Positions 1 through 8,223 of a DNA stretch of 20,817 nucleotides are shown here, one piece after another; position 1 is the stretch's first letter, and each line of letters begins with the position of its first letter. The DNA comes from an uncultured Eggerthella sp. Lineage in GTDB: Bacteria; Actinomycetota; Coriobacteriia; Coriobacteriales; Eggerthellaceae. Both the position numbers and the translations under genes were made by a program. The stretch spans positions 1 through 20,817 of the forward strand of contig URVA01000016.1 of the NCBI GenBank assembly GCA_900551155.1. Direction: 5' to 3'. The notes under the pieces were generated by a model. That model saw only the letters and a list, made by a program, of their open reading frames with translations, was not told where the DNA came from and did not search any database.

Positions 1-841
1 CATGGATAACCTGGCATACTTCTGTAGCGGTTGCATTGCCTGTGTTGACTACGAATCCTGCGTGCTTAGTAGACACTTGGGCACCACCAACCGTGTGACC
101 TTGCATACCAGAATCCTGAATGAGCTTACCTGCAAAATAGCCGGTAGGGCGCTTGAACGTAGAGCCAGCACTTGCCATTTCGAGGGGTTGCTTTGAGGAG
201 CGACGCTGAGCCAAATCGTCCATACGTGCCTGAATTGCTTCAGTGGTATCGGGCTGAAGCTCAAGCATAACCTCCAGTACGATTAGGCCTTCATCTCCCA
301 TCATGCTGTGGCGATAACCCCAATCGGCTTGTTCGGCATTCAGTTCTTTGATTGATCCATCAGGATAGAGACACGTTACTTTACGGGCGACATCCTTGAA
401 CTCTCCATCGTAAGCACCGGCATTCATGATGGCTGCTCCACCAATAGAACCAGGAATTCCGCTGGCAAATTCATACCCCGAAAGACCTGCTTTGCAAGCA
501 GCCTCGGCAACTGCTTCGTTGGTGGCACCTGCCTGTGCATAAATACAGGTACCTTCAATGCGAATGTCTGCCATAGCTTCGCCAATTTCAATTACGACAC
601 CGCGTAATCCGTCATCCGATATCAGCAGGTCACTTCCGCAACCAATAATCCACCAAGGCATTTCTGCTTTTTGCGCTGCTGCTATGGCGGCATGAATTTC
701 TTGAGCGTTTTTGGGACGAACGAAATAATCTGCAGGTCCCCCTACGCGAAAAGTGGTGTGGTTTGCCATAGGTTCGTCGCAAAGGATTGCATGAGATCCA
801 AAGGTATTTTTTAGCGACTGAAAAAGAATATCGGTGTTCAT
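1..841 (-). CDS. murB: UDP-N-acetylenolpyruvoylglucosamine reductase (MurB), 3' end cut by window edge
   Basis: This is the flavoenzyme that reduces UDP-GlcNAc-enolpyruvate to UDP-MurNAc with NADPH in cytoplasmic peptidoglycan precursor synthesis. I translated 280 codons from the ATG at 841-839 to the window edge. The FAD-binding part shows GCGSDLL (residues 67-73; the family usually has Asn where Asp stands here) and GIPGSIGGA (129-137). Residues GYRHS (175-179) and AGSTFKRP (225-232) match the catalytic Arg and Ser regions, with Ser227 the likely proton donor. GGAQVSTKHAGFVVN follows at 252-266. This Tyr-loop-lacking arrangement resembles the shorter Gram-positive MurB type. The family is usually about 300 residues, so roughly 20 C-terminal residues are missing. 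An AGAAGG Shine-Dalgarno (849-854) sits 7 bases before the ATG. The gene diverges from the TSUP gene. The identification is secure. Confidence 0.95.
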   Translation of the reverse strand, partial: MNTDILFQSLKNTFGSHAILCDEPMANHTTFRVGGPADYFVRPKNAQEIHAAIAAAQKAEMPWWIIGCGSDLLISDDGLRGVVIEIGEAMADIRIEGTCIYAQAGATNEAVAEAACKAGLSGYEFASGIPGSIGGAAIMNAGAYDGEFKDVARKVTCLYPDGSIKELNAEQADWGYRHSMMGDEGLIVLEVMLELQPDTTEAIQARMDDLAQRRSSKQPLEMASAGSTFKRPTGYFAGKLIQDSGMQGHTVGGAQVSTKHAGFVVNTGNATATEVCQVIH

Positions 842-1265
842 GGATAATCCTTCTATATACGTAGGTAGCGGTAAGCGCTTTGTGTAAAAATTGTTCCATC
901 GCACGCGCGTTGTTTTGCTACGAAAACTTTTCTTGTAAGTGTAGCGTACCGCTGAAAAACATGCGCGAAAGGAATCTAGCGTTAACGGGATGTTTATCCA
1001 AAGGCAATAGAACGTTAATTTCTAAACTTTTAGAAGAGTGATGCGCGAAGCCAAAATTCACGAATAAAGGTGAAATCGCAGGTGAAGACAAAGCTTGCAA
1101 AGAAGGGCAGAAATCGCAAGGAGAACCACTTGTGTTAACAGGAAATTTTTTTTTTCTCTTTTTCTTAGCAAAAAATGGAGTAGCATACACAAGCGTTGTT
1201 AAAACATGTGGCAAAAACATGACATGCATACGCAGTAGTCGATTTGGGGAAAGTAGAGGGGCAGT
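842..1265. other. Divergent intergenic region, murB / TSUP permease
   Basis: These 424 bases carry the start signals of both divergent genes. I could not pick a convincing -35/-10 pair for either. Visible structure: a 16-base palindrome at 1020-1035 (7-base arms TTCTAAA/TTTAGAA around CT), and three GTTAA-containing sites near 980, 1014 and 1133. A pyrimidine tract, mostly T, runs from about 1145 to 1170. Open frames here (for example 918-1229 on the minus strand) have no ribosome site and no recognisable product, so I do not call them genes. Confidence 0.5.
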
Positions 1266-1979
1266 ATGGAGAAATATCTATTTTGGGGAGCTTTCTTCTT
1301 TGCCTATCTCATTAATGGCATTACTGGGTTTGCGGGCAATATTTTCGCGATGCCTGTGGGCATGTCAACCATTGGTCATGAAACCTCTATTGCTGTTTTG
1401 AACTGCACGGGCTTGTTGGCAAGCATTATGATTGCGGCTACGAGTTTTAAGCATATTGTTTGGCGTGAAGTGCTGAAAATGTGCTCAATTATGCTGGTGT
1501 TTATGTGTGTCGGTGCATGGATCAACACAATTGCGTCGCTTGATTTCCTCCAAAAAGTCTATGGCGTTGCCATTTTGGTCATTGCGGCTCGTGGTCTGTT
1601 TTTCAATAAAGAAAATAAACTGCTGCCTGAATGGATGTTAATCATCATTGTTGCTATCGCAGGCATTATTCAGGGCATGTTTGTTTCGGGCGGATCATTC
1701 TTGGCGATTTATGCCTTACAGAAACTTAAGACAAAAGAAGAGTTTCGTGCTACCACCACAACGGTATGGACTATTTTGAATGGAACATATGGTGCGTATG
1801 GCATCATTCAGGGGGATTTGTCGGGTGATGGCTGGCTGGTTTTGTTGGTATGCATTCCTCTACTTATTCTTGCTACCTGGTTAGGCGGACGCATTCAGAA
1901 ACGTTTCAGTCAAGAGCAGTTCATTAAAGCAAGCTATATTCTGCTTATTGTGGTGGCAATAGTGTTATTGTTGAAGTAG
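1266..1979 (+). CDS. TauE/SafE (TSUP) family membrane permease
   Basis: The 237-residue polytopic membrane protein belongs to the TSUP (TauE/SafE, formerly DUF81) family. Members move small anions such as sulfite, sulfonates, thiosulfate or organic acids across the cytoplasmic membrane. Seven to eight hydrophobic segments are visible. The N-terminal GITGFAGNIFAMP (18-30) and the internal IAGIIQGMFVSGGSFLAIY correspond to the two half-repeats of the family, each with a Gly-rich helix. The length is at the short end for the family (about 240-270). AGAGGGG (1255-1261) lies 4 bases before the ATG. The gene stands alone, divergent from murB and convergent with the glycosyltransferase, whose stop is only 10 bases away, so context does not give a substrate. 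Family is sure; substrate unknown. Confidence 0.88.
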   Translation: MEKYLFWGAFFFAYLINGITGFAGNIFAMPVGMSTIGHETSIAVLNCTGLLASIMIAATSFKHIVWREVLKMCSIMLVFMCVGAWINTIASLDFLQKVYGVAILVIAARGLFFNKENKLLPEWMLIIIVAIAGIIQGMFVSGGSFLAIYALQKLKTKEEFRATTTTVWTILNGTYGAYGIIQGDLSGDGWLVLLVCIPLLILATWLGGRIQKRFSQEQFIKASYILLIVVAIVLLLK

Positions 1980-1989
1980 AACTTTTTTG

Positions 1990-3051
1990 CTAGCGGTTTG
2001 CTTTTAGTCGCGCGAACAGGTTGGTGTTGTTTTGACGTACCCACGAAATAATTGAGCTTTGCATCATAGTCAGTTGCACATTGCCCATGCGTAAAGGACA
2101 AAGTACTACGCCCATCATCTTAGTACGAGGTTTCGCGAGTTTAAGCGCTTCGCGGGCTTGAGGGGTGGAAATCATTTTACGAATTGCAGCTTTTTTCTCT
2201 TCGGATGAAAGTGTGCAATTGCGGCTTGTGATGTTTTCAATGCATCCCACTAAACGTTCGGCATAGCGTCGCGCCAAGAACTCTTGCACTACGGGAGTGG
2301 AAATTCCCCAGTATTCGAAAAGCTCCTTCATTTGTTGATGCTCTTCTTCGCGTCTTGCGTAGAGATCCGTGCAGTATTCAAGCTGTTCTGCGCCTTTTTT
2401 GCGCAAGAAATGATAGAAGGATCCATCCATACAGCCGACGCGTTCTACTTCGCGCATTACCGCCAAGTTGAAAGGTAGGTCATCGCGAGAAGTATCGGGG
2501 AAACGCAAGTTATGTTTGGTTATATAGCTGTGGCGATATAGTTTGTTCCAGGGCGCGTAAAGAAGCTGCGCGTCGAAAAGCTTATATGCTTCGTTTCGGA
2601 ATTCATCGCGAGAAGAAAAAACCTTGTTAGGAGCTTTTCGAAGTTCGCGATAATAATGTCCTTCATTGTCGTAATGGGTATCAATAGTGAAGCCTGTTAC
2701 AAGCAAATCTAAATCGTTGCGCGAAGCGGTTTCGAACATAGCGCCCAGCATATTCCTATCGCACCAATCATCGCCATCCATGAAGTAAAGATAGGTGCCA
2801 CGTGCAACCGTAAGAGCGGCGTTTCGGGCGTGCGCTTTACCTTGATGGTCTTGATGGATAACGCGAATACGCATATCGTCATCTGCGAAACGATCACAAA
2901 GCTCTTTGCTTCCATCGGTGCTTCCATCGTCAACCAAAAGAAGTTCAAAGCTTCTAAACGTTTGATTCAGAACAGAGGAAACGGCACGACCCAATAAGGC
3001 TTTCTCGTTGAAAACTGGAATAATAATGCTTATTGATGGAGTGCGCGACAA
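1990..3051 (-). CDS. Family 2 glycosyltransferase, TTG start
   Basis: The 353-residue protein has an N-terminal GT-A fold of family 2: SIIIPVFNE (8-16), LLVDDGSTDGS (38-48) for nucleotide-sugar binding, and YFMDGDDW (89-96), which supplies the DXD-like metal/nucleotide ligand. The next 250 residues are less conserved and are predicted to hold the acceptor-binding part. A typical role is adding one sugar to a cell-surface polysaccharide or lipid, acting at the inner face of the membrane. The frame is closed by a TGA eight codons above the TTG at 3051-3049, there is no Met before residue 60, and GGGGAG lies about 10 bases upstream, so TTG is the only reasonable start. No other polysaccharide genes are nearby. 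Donor and acceptor cannot be told. Confidence 0.88.
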   Translation of the reverse strand: MSRTPSISIIIPVFNEKALLGRAVSSVLNQTFRSFELLLVDDGSTDGSKELCDRFADDDMRIRVIHQDHQGKAHARNAALTVARGTYLYFMDGDDWCDRNMLGAMFETASRNDLDLLVTGFTIDTHYDNEGHYYRELRKAPNKVFSSRDEFRNEAYKLFDAQLLYAPWNKLYRHSYITKHNLRFPDTSRDDLPFNLAVMREVERVGCMDGSFYHFLRKKGAEQLEYCTDLYARREEEHQQMKELFEYWGISTPVVQEFLARRYAERLVGCIENITSRNCTLSSEEKKAAIRKMISTPQAREALKLAKPRTKMMGVVLCPLRMGNVQLTMMQSSIISWVRQNNTNLFARLKANR

Positions 3052-3205
3052 CGAACTGGTTCTCCCCGTATCTCAATAGTGTTGTGTTGCGAAGCTTACG
3101 GATTGCATGGTCTTAGCAATTTGCAAATCTAGAATTTTGCAAAAAAGTAGCTAAATCGTTACAAAACATAAGTTCAGAAAGAATTCTATACAAAGAGCAG
3201 GGGCA

Positions 3206-3245
3206 AGATATGGAGGGAATGTGTGTACAAACAGCCTCCATATCT
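3206..3245. repeat. Perfect 11-base inverted repeat with 18-base loop
   Basis: AGATATGGAGG at 3206-3216 is the exact reverse complement of CCTCCATATCT at 3235-3245, separated by 18 bases that contain TGTGTACA. Neither strand shows a T-run after it, so it is not a standard intrinsic terminator. Possible roles are a transcript-end or mRNA-stability hairpin or a repressor site for the glycosyltransferase downstream. Confidence 0.7.
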
Positions 3246-3317
3246 GGGCTTATTCGCGCGATTTTCGCACTGCTTATTTACATAATTTTGCTGGCTTGTA
3301 CGTGTGTGGAGTTTACT

Positions 3318-3339
3318 TATATGAACGCTATATGAACGC
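3318..3339. repeat. 11-base tandem duplication
   Basis: TATATGAACGC occurs twice in direct succession (3318-3328 and 3329-3339), just downstream of the permease stop codon on the minus strand. It is probably a replication-slippage duplication. Confidence 0.85.
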
Positions 3340-3351
3340 TCGCAAACATGA

Positions 3352-6300
3352 TTATTCGACGCTCTTTAGCGCTTCGATCATGTCGATTTTTGCAAGTGCA
3401 CGATTAGAAAGTAACGCTACTAACCAGGCGAAGAAGAGGGTTAAGGCGCAGGCGAATACGTAGCTTATTGGCTCAATGGTGACGGCGAAATAGATCGAAG
3501 GCATCTTCAGTACATAGGTAAGCGATTGGCTAAATGCATATCCTAGGGGAATGCCGCAAATCATACCGAGCGCTGTGAGCAGAATGGTTTCCTTATTCAC
3601 GTAGTGATTTACTTCGCGCTTGCGGAATCCGAGCACCTTAATAGTGGCAAGTTCACGTATGCGTTCAGAGATATTAGTCGTAGAAAGAGTAAACAGTACT
3701 ACAAAAGCCAACGCTGCAGCCAATACGATGATGACGTACACCACGGTATTGATGAGCGCAAAGGACTGAGAGAAATCCTCATTCATTTTCTGCGTACTTG
3801 TAACAGTCATAAATGTTTCGTTATTGGCAAGATCATCAGCAAAAGACTCTTGTTCGGTGGCATCAGAACTTGTCAGGTTAATGAAAAAGCCATTCATTTC
3901 AGCAGAGGTTCCAAAGTACTGTTCGTAGGTACTTTCAGAAATATAGGCGGCATTACCTAAATAGTTGTCAATAACGTACTGCACGGGAACATCTGCCTGC
4001 TTCAGGTTACTTGTTTCAATATGAACTTCGCCGCCATCGCTGACGTTGAGCAGTTCAGAGGCATTGCGCGTAAGAAGTATTCCTTCGTTGCTAAGTTCGC
4101 AAGGACTATCAATTGCGGTACGGGTGTTAATAAAGTCAGAAAGATGAGCGCCGTCAGGTACTATGAAAAGCTGGAGGCTTTCTTTTGCTTCGTTTTCGGC
4201 ACTTACCGTAACGCTATCAACGCCAAGGGGTTGTATAGCGGAAATGCGGGAATCAGCCTCAAGCGTGTCAAGCGACGAATCGAAATCGTCTTGATTAACT
4301 ACTGCCAATACGTCGTAGCGATTAATGTCGTTGTATTGCATATCGGAAAGAGCGTGCACTGAATCTCGAATGGCGAATCCACATACCAGAAGTGCCATGC
4401 AGCCCATGATGCCGAAAATGGTCATAAGAAAACGCTTTTTGTAGCGGAATATGTTGCGAGCGGTAACCTTGTTCAGGAAGGACATGCGCTTCCAAAGAGG
4501 AGTAATACGTTCTAAGAAAATACGGGAACCTGCTTTAGGTGCTTTTGGACGCATGAGTGCCGCAGGTGTTTGCTTGAGCTCGGATCGACAGGCAAGAATT
4601 GCGGCCCCTGCAATGCCCACAATAAAGAATAAGACACTACCAATTCCATAGAGTGCATCAAAGGAATACAGGTAATGAGGAATTTGATACATCGCCTCAA
4701 AGACTACCGAGAATAAGAAGGTGGGGAATATAATGAACCCACAAATTCCGCCAAGTATGCCGCCGATGAGAGATGCGCCAAGAGCGTATACAAGGTATTT
4801 CATCAAGATGGTATGGCGGCTATACCCAAGGGATTTGTAAGTGCCAATAAGACTACGTTCTTCTTCGACCATACGAGTGATGGTGGTCAGAGCAATTAAT
4901 ACCGCAACAATGATGAATACTACGGGAAATACCAGGCCAATTGCTTCAATAGAAGAAGCATCGCTTTCTACGCTGGTGTATCCTGCGTTAGAATCGCGCG
5001 TTTGTACGTACCACTGAGCTGCTTCAATGTCGTCTACCTCAGCTCGGGCATCAGCAATTTCTTGGAGAGCATCAGCTTTGGTGGTCTCATATTCTTGGCG
5101 TTGAGAAACAAGTTCTTTTTGTCCCGAACGAAGCTCAGCTTCGCCTTCTTCAATTTGTTGTTCGCCTGAAGCAATTTCTTGCTTGCTGACTTCTAATTGC
5201 TGGCGACCAGCTTCGAGGGCGGCTTCGCCTTTCTTTATCTGGTCAAGCTGAGCAGTAAGCTCTTCTTCAGTGGCGGCAAGGTCGGCTTTCTGATTGGCAA
5301 TCTCAGTTTCGAAGGCACCGAGCGCATCTTGGCGACCCTGTTCAGCTTGCTCTAAGGCGGCAGTGTATTTGGCATACTGTTCAGGACTAAGCTGAGTTTC
5401 GGGATCTGTGGGATTGCCAAAGGTGTTGTTTATTTCTGCGATTTTTGCATCGACTTCGGCATTAATTTGGGCGCGGCCTGGCTCAATGCTTGTTTCCAGT
5501 TGTGCTTTTCCGTCAGCTATCTGATCAAGACCATCTTCGATTTGTGCGCGTCCGTCAGCGAGCTGTTTTGCCTGGGATTTGAGTTCGGCTTCTCCATCTT
5601 CAAGTTGCTGCTTGCCGTCTGCAAGTTGCCATTTGTTGGAATTGATATCAGCCCATCCAGAATCAATTTGTGCTTGGGCATCAGCTAATTTCTCTTCTGC
5701 ATCGGCAAAGCCCTCTTCTGCTTCAGCTTCTTGTTCATCAATGGTGTCATAAGCGTCTTGTTTTATTTCGTTGGTACGCGCCTGTTCGCGCTCTGATCGT
5801 ATGGCTTCAATACGATCGGTTAACGCTTCAATGGCAGAGTCATAATCACCTGAATAAGACGAAAGGTTTTCTACGTTGGCAGCTTTGATATAGAGAGCGG
5901 TAAAGGTATCTGCCACGTCAGGATCAACGGCATCTTGCGTTACGAAAAAGCAGCAATCAGGTGAAGCGCTTGCGCGAATTGCGATAGGCCCTGTTGGATT
6001 AGTTAATTCCGTTGGGTCAATGACCGCTCCCGTAATAGTGTATTCACAGCGTTTGAAAACAGCATCGTCGCCATTGCTCTCAAGTGTTACGGTCTCACCG
6101 ATAGAGGCGCCTGTATCACTTAAGTAATTTTGCGTGACAGCCACCTCTGTTTCCGTTTGGGGCAATTCGCCCGAAACAAGGTAGGGAGCATTGATTCCGT
6201 CAGTGCTGAGAGCCTTTACTCCAACACTTAAGCGTTGAGAACCAGTATCGGTGTAGGTGCTTTCTTCCCAAGTGCCCTCAACCTTTTCTACTCCTTCGAT

Positions 6301-6534
6301 TTGGGCAATTTCAGAAACATCGTCGGCAGTTAAACCAAGGGTGGACTGAACGGAAATGTCATAGAGTCCTTGGGTATCAAAGAAAGCGTCGGCTGAATTG
6401 CGCAGATCAAAACAAGAGGCACGAAGTCCCGTAACCATTGTTACGCCGAGTACGCAAATGACCAAGATGGAAATAAAGCGTTTACGGCTTTGGGTAATGG
6501 TTCGCCAAATGTCTTTTCTAAACGCGTTTGCCAT
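3352..6534 (-). CDS. FtsX-type ABC transporter permease with long extracellular coiled coil
   Basis: This 1060-residue protein is the membrane half of the ABC system whose ATPase is encoded 30 bases upstream. It has an N-terminal membrane helix (about 20-40), then a MacB-like periplasmic/extracellular domain. A coiled coil follows at about 235-505, with repeats of the form QLxDGxxEL and IxxGxxxL. A first FtsX domain has three helices (about 533-553, 580-605, 628-650). After another helix (about 702-722) and a second extracellular domain comes a second FtsX domain (helices near 928-952, 983-1005, 1022-1045). Such two-FtsX proteins of the MacB/BceB/LolC superfamily usually do mechanical work outside the membrane or handle peptides or lipids rather than acting as a channel. 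ATG at 6534-6532, with AGGTAGG upstream. No two-component or regulator gene adjoins, so the substrate is open. Confidence 0.9.
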   Translation of the reverse strand: MANAFRKDIWRTITQSRKRFISILVICVLGVTMVTGLRASCFDLRNSADAFFDTQGLYDISVQSTLGLTADDVSEIAQIEGVEKVEGTWEESTYTDTGSQRLSVGVKALSTDGINAPYLVSGELPQTETEVAVTQNYLSDTGASIGETVTLESNGDDAVFKRCEYTITGAVIDPTELTNPTGPIAIRASASPDCCFFVTQDAVDPDVADTFTALYIKAANVENLSSYSGDYDSAIEALTDRIEAIRSEREQARTNEIKQDAYDTIDEQEAEAEEGFADAEEKLADAQAQIDSGWADINSNKWQLADGKQQLEDGEAELKSQAKQLADGRAQIEDGLDQIADGKAQLETSIEPGRAQINAEVDAKIAEINNTFGNPTDPETQLSPEQYAKYTAALEQAEQGRQDALGAFETEIANQKADLAATEEELTAQLDQIKKGEAALEAGRQQLEVSKQEIASGEQQIEEGEAELRSGQKELVSQRQEYETTKADALQEIADARAEVDDIEAAQWYVQTRDSNAGYTSVESDASSIEAIGLVFPVVFIIVAVLIALTTITRMVEEERSLIGTYKSLGYSRHTILMKYLVYALGASLIGGILGGICGFIIFPTFLFSVVFEAMYQIPHYLYSFDALYGIGSVLFFIVGIAGAAILACRSELKQTPAALMRPKAPKAGSRIFLERITPLWKRMSFLNKVTARNIFRYKKRFLMTIFGIMGCMALLVCGFAIRDSVHALSDMQYNDINRYDVLAVVNQDDFDSSLDTLEADSRISAIQPLGVDSVTVSAENEAKESLQLFIVPDGAHLSDFINTRTAIDSPCELSNEGILLTRNASELLNVSDGGEVHIETSNLKQADVPVQYVIDNYLGNAAYISESTYEQYFGTSAEMNGFFINLTSSDATEQESFADDLANNETFMTVTSTQKMNEDFSQSFALINTVVYVIIVLAAALAFVVLFTLSTTNISERIRELATIKVLGFRKREVNHYVNKETILLTALGMICGIPLGYAFSQSLTYVLKMPSIYFAVTIEPISYVFACALTLFFAWLVALLSNRALAKIDMIEALKSVE

Positions 6535-6564
6535 ATATGCCTACCTACAACAGTTTCTCTTGGT

Positions 6565-7266
6565 TTACCATTCGATTTCTGCAATAGGCACAGGGTGTTC
6601 GTTTGTTTCGATCGAGGTAACGCGTCCACTGTTTACACGAATAACGCGATCTGCCATGGGGGCAAGCGCGGCATTGTGGGTGATGATGAGTGTGGTCATG
6701 CCACTTGTGCGACACATGTCTTGTAACAGCTGCAAAATTTGCTTACCTGTTTTGTAGTCTAGGGCGCCTGTAGGTTCGTCACATAAAAGCAACTTAGGGT
6801 TTTTCGCAAGCGCGCGTGCGATAGCAACACGTTGCTGTTCGCCACCTGAAAGTTGCGTGGGAAAATTATTTAAACGTTCACCTAGACCTACTTGGATAAG
6901 GGTTTCCGTAGCATCAAGCGAATCGGGACAAATTTGCGAAGCAAGTTCTACGTTTTCTTTTGCGGTTAACGTGGGAACTAAGTTATAAAACTGAAAAACA
7001 AAGCCAACGGCTGAACGGCGATATTCCACAAGCTGAGATTCGCTGCACTGGGCAATGTCTTTGCCGTCTACTATAACTTCTCCCGAGGTAGCGCTATCCA
7101 TTCCGCCCAAGATGTTTAATGCTGTTGTTTTGCCAGCACCTGAAGCACCTAAGATAATGGCAAGTTCGCCTTGTTCGACCGCAAATGATGCACCATCGAG
7201 TGCGCGGATTTCGGTTGCTCCCGATCCGTAACATTTCACTACGTTGTTGAATTGGATGTATGACAT
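6565..7266 (-). CDS. ABC transporter ATP-binding protein (MacB/LolD type)
   Basis: The 233-residue ATPase energises the large FtsX-type permease encoded just downstream. All nucleotide-binding motifs are intact: Walker A GASGAGKT (40-47), Q-loop Gln92, signature LSGGEQQR (139-146), Walker B LLLCDE (159-164) with catalytic Glu164, and H-loop His197. The LSGGEQQR signature and ALDYKTG D-loop region are typical of the LolD/MacB/BceA subfamily. I place the start at the ATG 7266-7264 because GAGGGAG lies 7 bases upstream; the ATG eight codons earlier (7290) has no ribosome site. A TATACT -10 candidate (7313-7318, minus strand) with a poor -35 would give a leader of about 40 bases. The 30-base gap to the permease gene implies one transcript. 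Confidence 0.93.
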   Translation of the reverse strand: MSYIQFNNVVKCYGSGATEIRALDGASFAVEQGELAIILGASGAGKTTALNILGGMDSATSGEVIVDGKDIAQCSESQLVEYRRSAVGFVFQFYNLVPTLTAKENVELASQICPDSLDATETLIQVGLGERLNNFPTQLSGGEQQRVAIARALAKNPKLLLCDEPTGALDYKTGKQILQLLQDMCRTSGMTTLIITHNAALAPMADRVIRVNSGRVTSIETNEHPVPIAEIEW

Positions 7267-7361
7267 AGTGACGCTCCCTCGTGGCTGCATACATGCATCA
7301 ATAGTAAGTATGAGTATAAGAGAAAAGTACCTTCATTAAAGGGGCAGATGAGCGGCAAATG

Positions 7362-7400
7362 ATTAAACACACAACAAGCCCGCATGGGGCGGGCTTGTTG
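7362..7400 (-). terminator. Intrinsic terminator after hsp20
   Basis: A perfect 12-base-pair stem (7372-7383 with 7389-7400) with a 5-base loop is followed, reading the minus strand, by TGTGTGTTTAATC. The T-tract is interrupted. No T-run follows on the plus strand. It lies 77 bases after the hsp20 stop codon and separates it from the ABC operon. Confidence 0.75.
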
Positions 7401-7476
7401 CTAGAGGATGCGCAAAATAATGCAAAGTCAATACGATATGCGCAGGAGGATAAAATGAGAAAGGGTATTCGATGTT

Positions 7477-7908
7477 CTAGTCGATAGAAATCAAACGCTT
7501 GCGATCCTCAGGCTTTGGCAATTCCTTCTTGGGAACATTAATTTTCAAAATGCCGTTATCAAATTTAGCGGAAATATCCTCTTCGGAAATATCATCGCCG
7601 ACATAGAAGCTACGACGGCAAGAACCTACGAAACGCTCCTTGCGCAAGTATGATCCGTTTTCGTCTTTGTCTTCGGTCTTCTGCTCGGTGTGAGCATTGA
7701 TGGTCAGATAACCTTCATCAAGAGCAATCTCTACGTTTTCTTTCTTGAAGCCAGGCAAATCGATATCAAGCTCGTAAGCTTGAGGGGTTTCTTTGATGTC
7801 GGTCTTCATGAGTGAAGCGGTAGTGGTCTTTGGCGTAGTGTCGTTAAAGAAGCCAAAGTCAAACGGATCGCTCAAAAAGTCATTAAAGAAGTTTCTACGT
7901 GCCAACAT
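7477..7908 (-). CDS. hsp20: Small heat-shock protein, Hsp20/alpha-crystallin family
   Basis: The 143-residue cytoplasmic chaperone holds unfolding proteins without ATP use. A short N-terminal arm (ARRNFFNDFLSDPFDFGFF) precedes an alpha-crystallin domain from about residue 33 to 128. That domain carries ELDIDLPGFKKENVEI, LRKERFVGSCRRSFYV and FDNGILKINVPK. The C-terminal LISID contains the I-X-I motif that docks neighbouring subunits into oligomers. Two ATGs are possible. The one at 7908 is 9 bases from the AAAGAGG ribosome site, whereas the one at 7917 touches it, so I use 7908. The gene stands alone, ends at a hairpin terminator, and has a perfect CIRCE operator about 157 bases upstream, which points to HrcA repression released by heat. 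Confidence 0.96.
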   Translation of the reverse strand: MLARRNFFNDFLSDPFDFGFFNDTTPKTTTASLMKTDIKETPQAYELDIDLPGFKKENVEIALDEGYLTINAHTEQKTEDKDENGSYLRKERFVGSCRRSFYVGDDISEEDISAKFDNGILKINVPKKELPKPEDRKRLISID

Positions 7909-8223
7909 GATTATCATCCTCTTTCTAGTGTTTGCGATGAATCAATGTTCCTTTTGGTCTTTTGGTATCCCATCCAAAGAGGGAATCAATAGAGGCTCAG
8001 AAAACCTTTCCCGAAGGACCATTGCTCATCGCGATCCTTTGTTCAATTGCTATAGTAATGCGGTTTTAGCACTCTAGGGTCGAGAGTGCTAATTTGGTAC
8101 CGTTTCGTAATAGTTCAACAAAAACATATAAAATGTAGAGAAACGTATAAAGAAATTGCGGATAGTTAACCGAAATTTGTCCGAAAAAGGAAAATGATAA
8201 AAACAAACTGATACCATTACTAC
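7909..8223. promoter_or_regulatory. Divergent control region, hsp20 / beta-lactamase-like gene
   Basis: These 315 bases separate two divergent genes and hold the CIRCE operator at 8066-8092. I could not find a high-scoring -35/-10 pair in either direction. The best sites are a TTGAAC at about 8113-8118 reading leftward, and TATAGT (8051-8056) or TATAAA (near 8126) reading rightward, and each has a poor partner. The part next to the plus-strand gene (8100-8223) is A-rich. Confidence 0.55.
8066..8092. promoter_or_regulatory. CIRCE operator (HrcA binding site), perfect consensus
   Basis: TTAGCACTC (8066-8074), 9 spacer bases, and GAGTGCTAA (8084-8092) match the CIRCE consensus exactly, including the N9 spacing. 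CIRCE is bound by the HrcA repressor and normally controls groESL, dnaK or hsp20 operons. Here hsp20 (start 7908) is the expected target, but the divergent gene starts only 131 bases away on the other side. Confidence 0.95.

Larger units (their letters stand above)
3052..3351. other. Intergenic region with inverted and tandem repeats
   Basis: These 300 bases between the permease stop and the glycosyltransferase start (both minus strand) hold no credible gene. They contain a perfect 11-base inverted repeat (3206-3216 / 3235-3245) and an 11-base tandem duplication (3318-3339), both listed separately. An imperfect hairpin (CATGAT arms at about 3346-3377) straddles the permease stop codon but lacks a T-run. 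The promoter for the glycosyltransferase should lie near 3060-3200 on the minus strand; I cannot assign it. Confidence 0.5.

Noticed and set aside
1145..1170. T-rich tract as an intrinsic terminator
   Set aside because: No stem precedes it on the plus strand and no transcript is expected to end there.
7258..7290. Upstream ATG (7290) as start of the ABC ATPase
   Set aside because: No ribosome site precedes it, while GAGGGAG lies at the right distance before the ATG at 7266.
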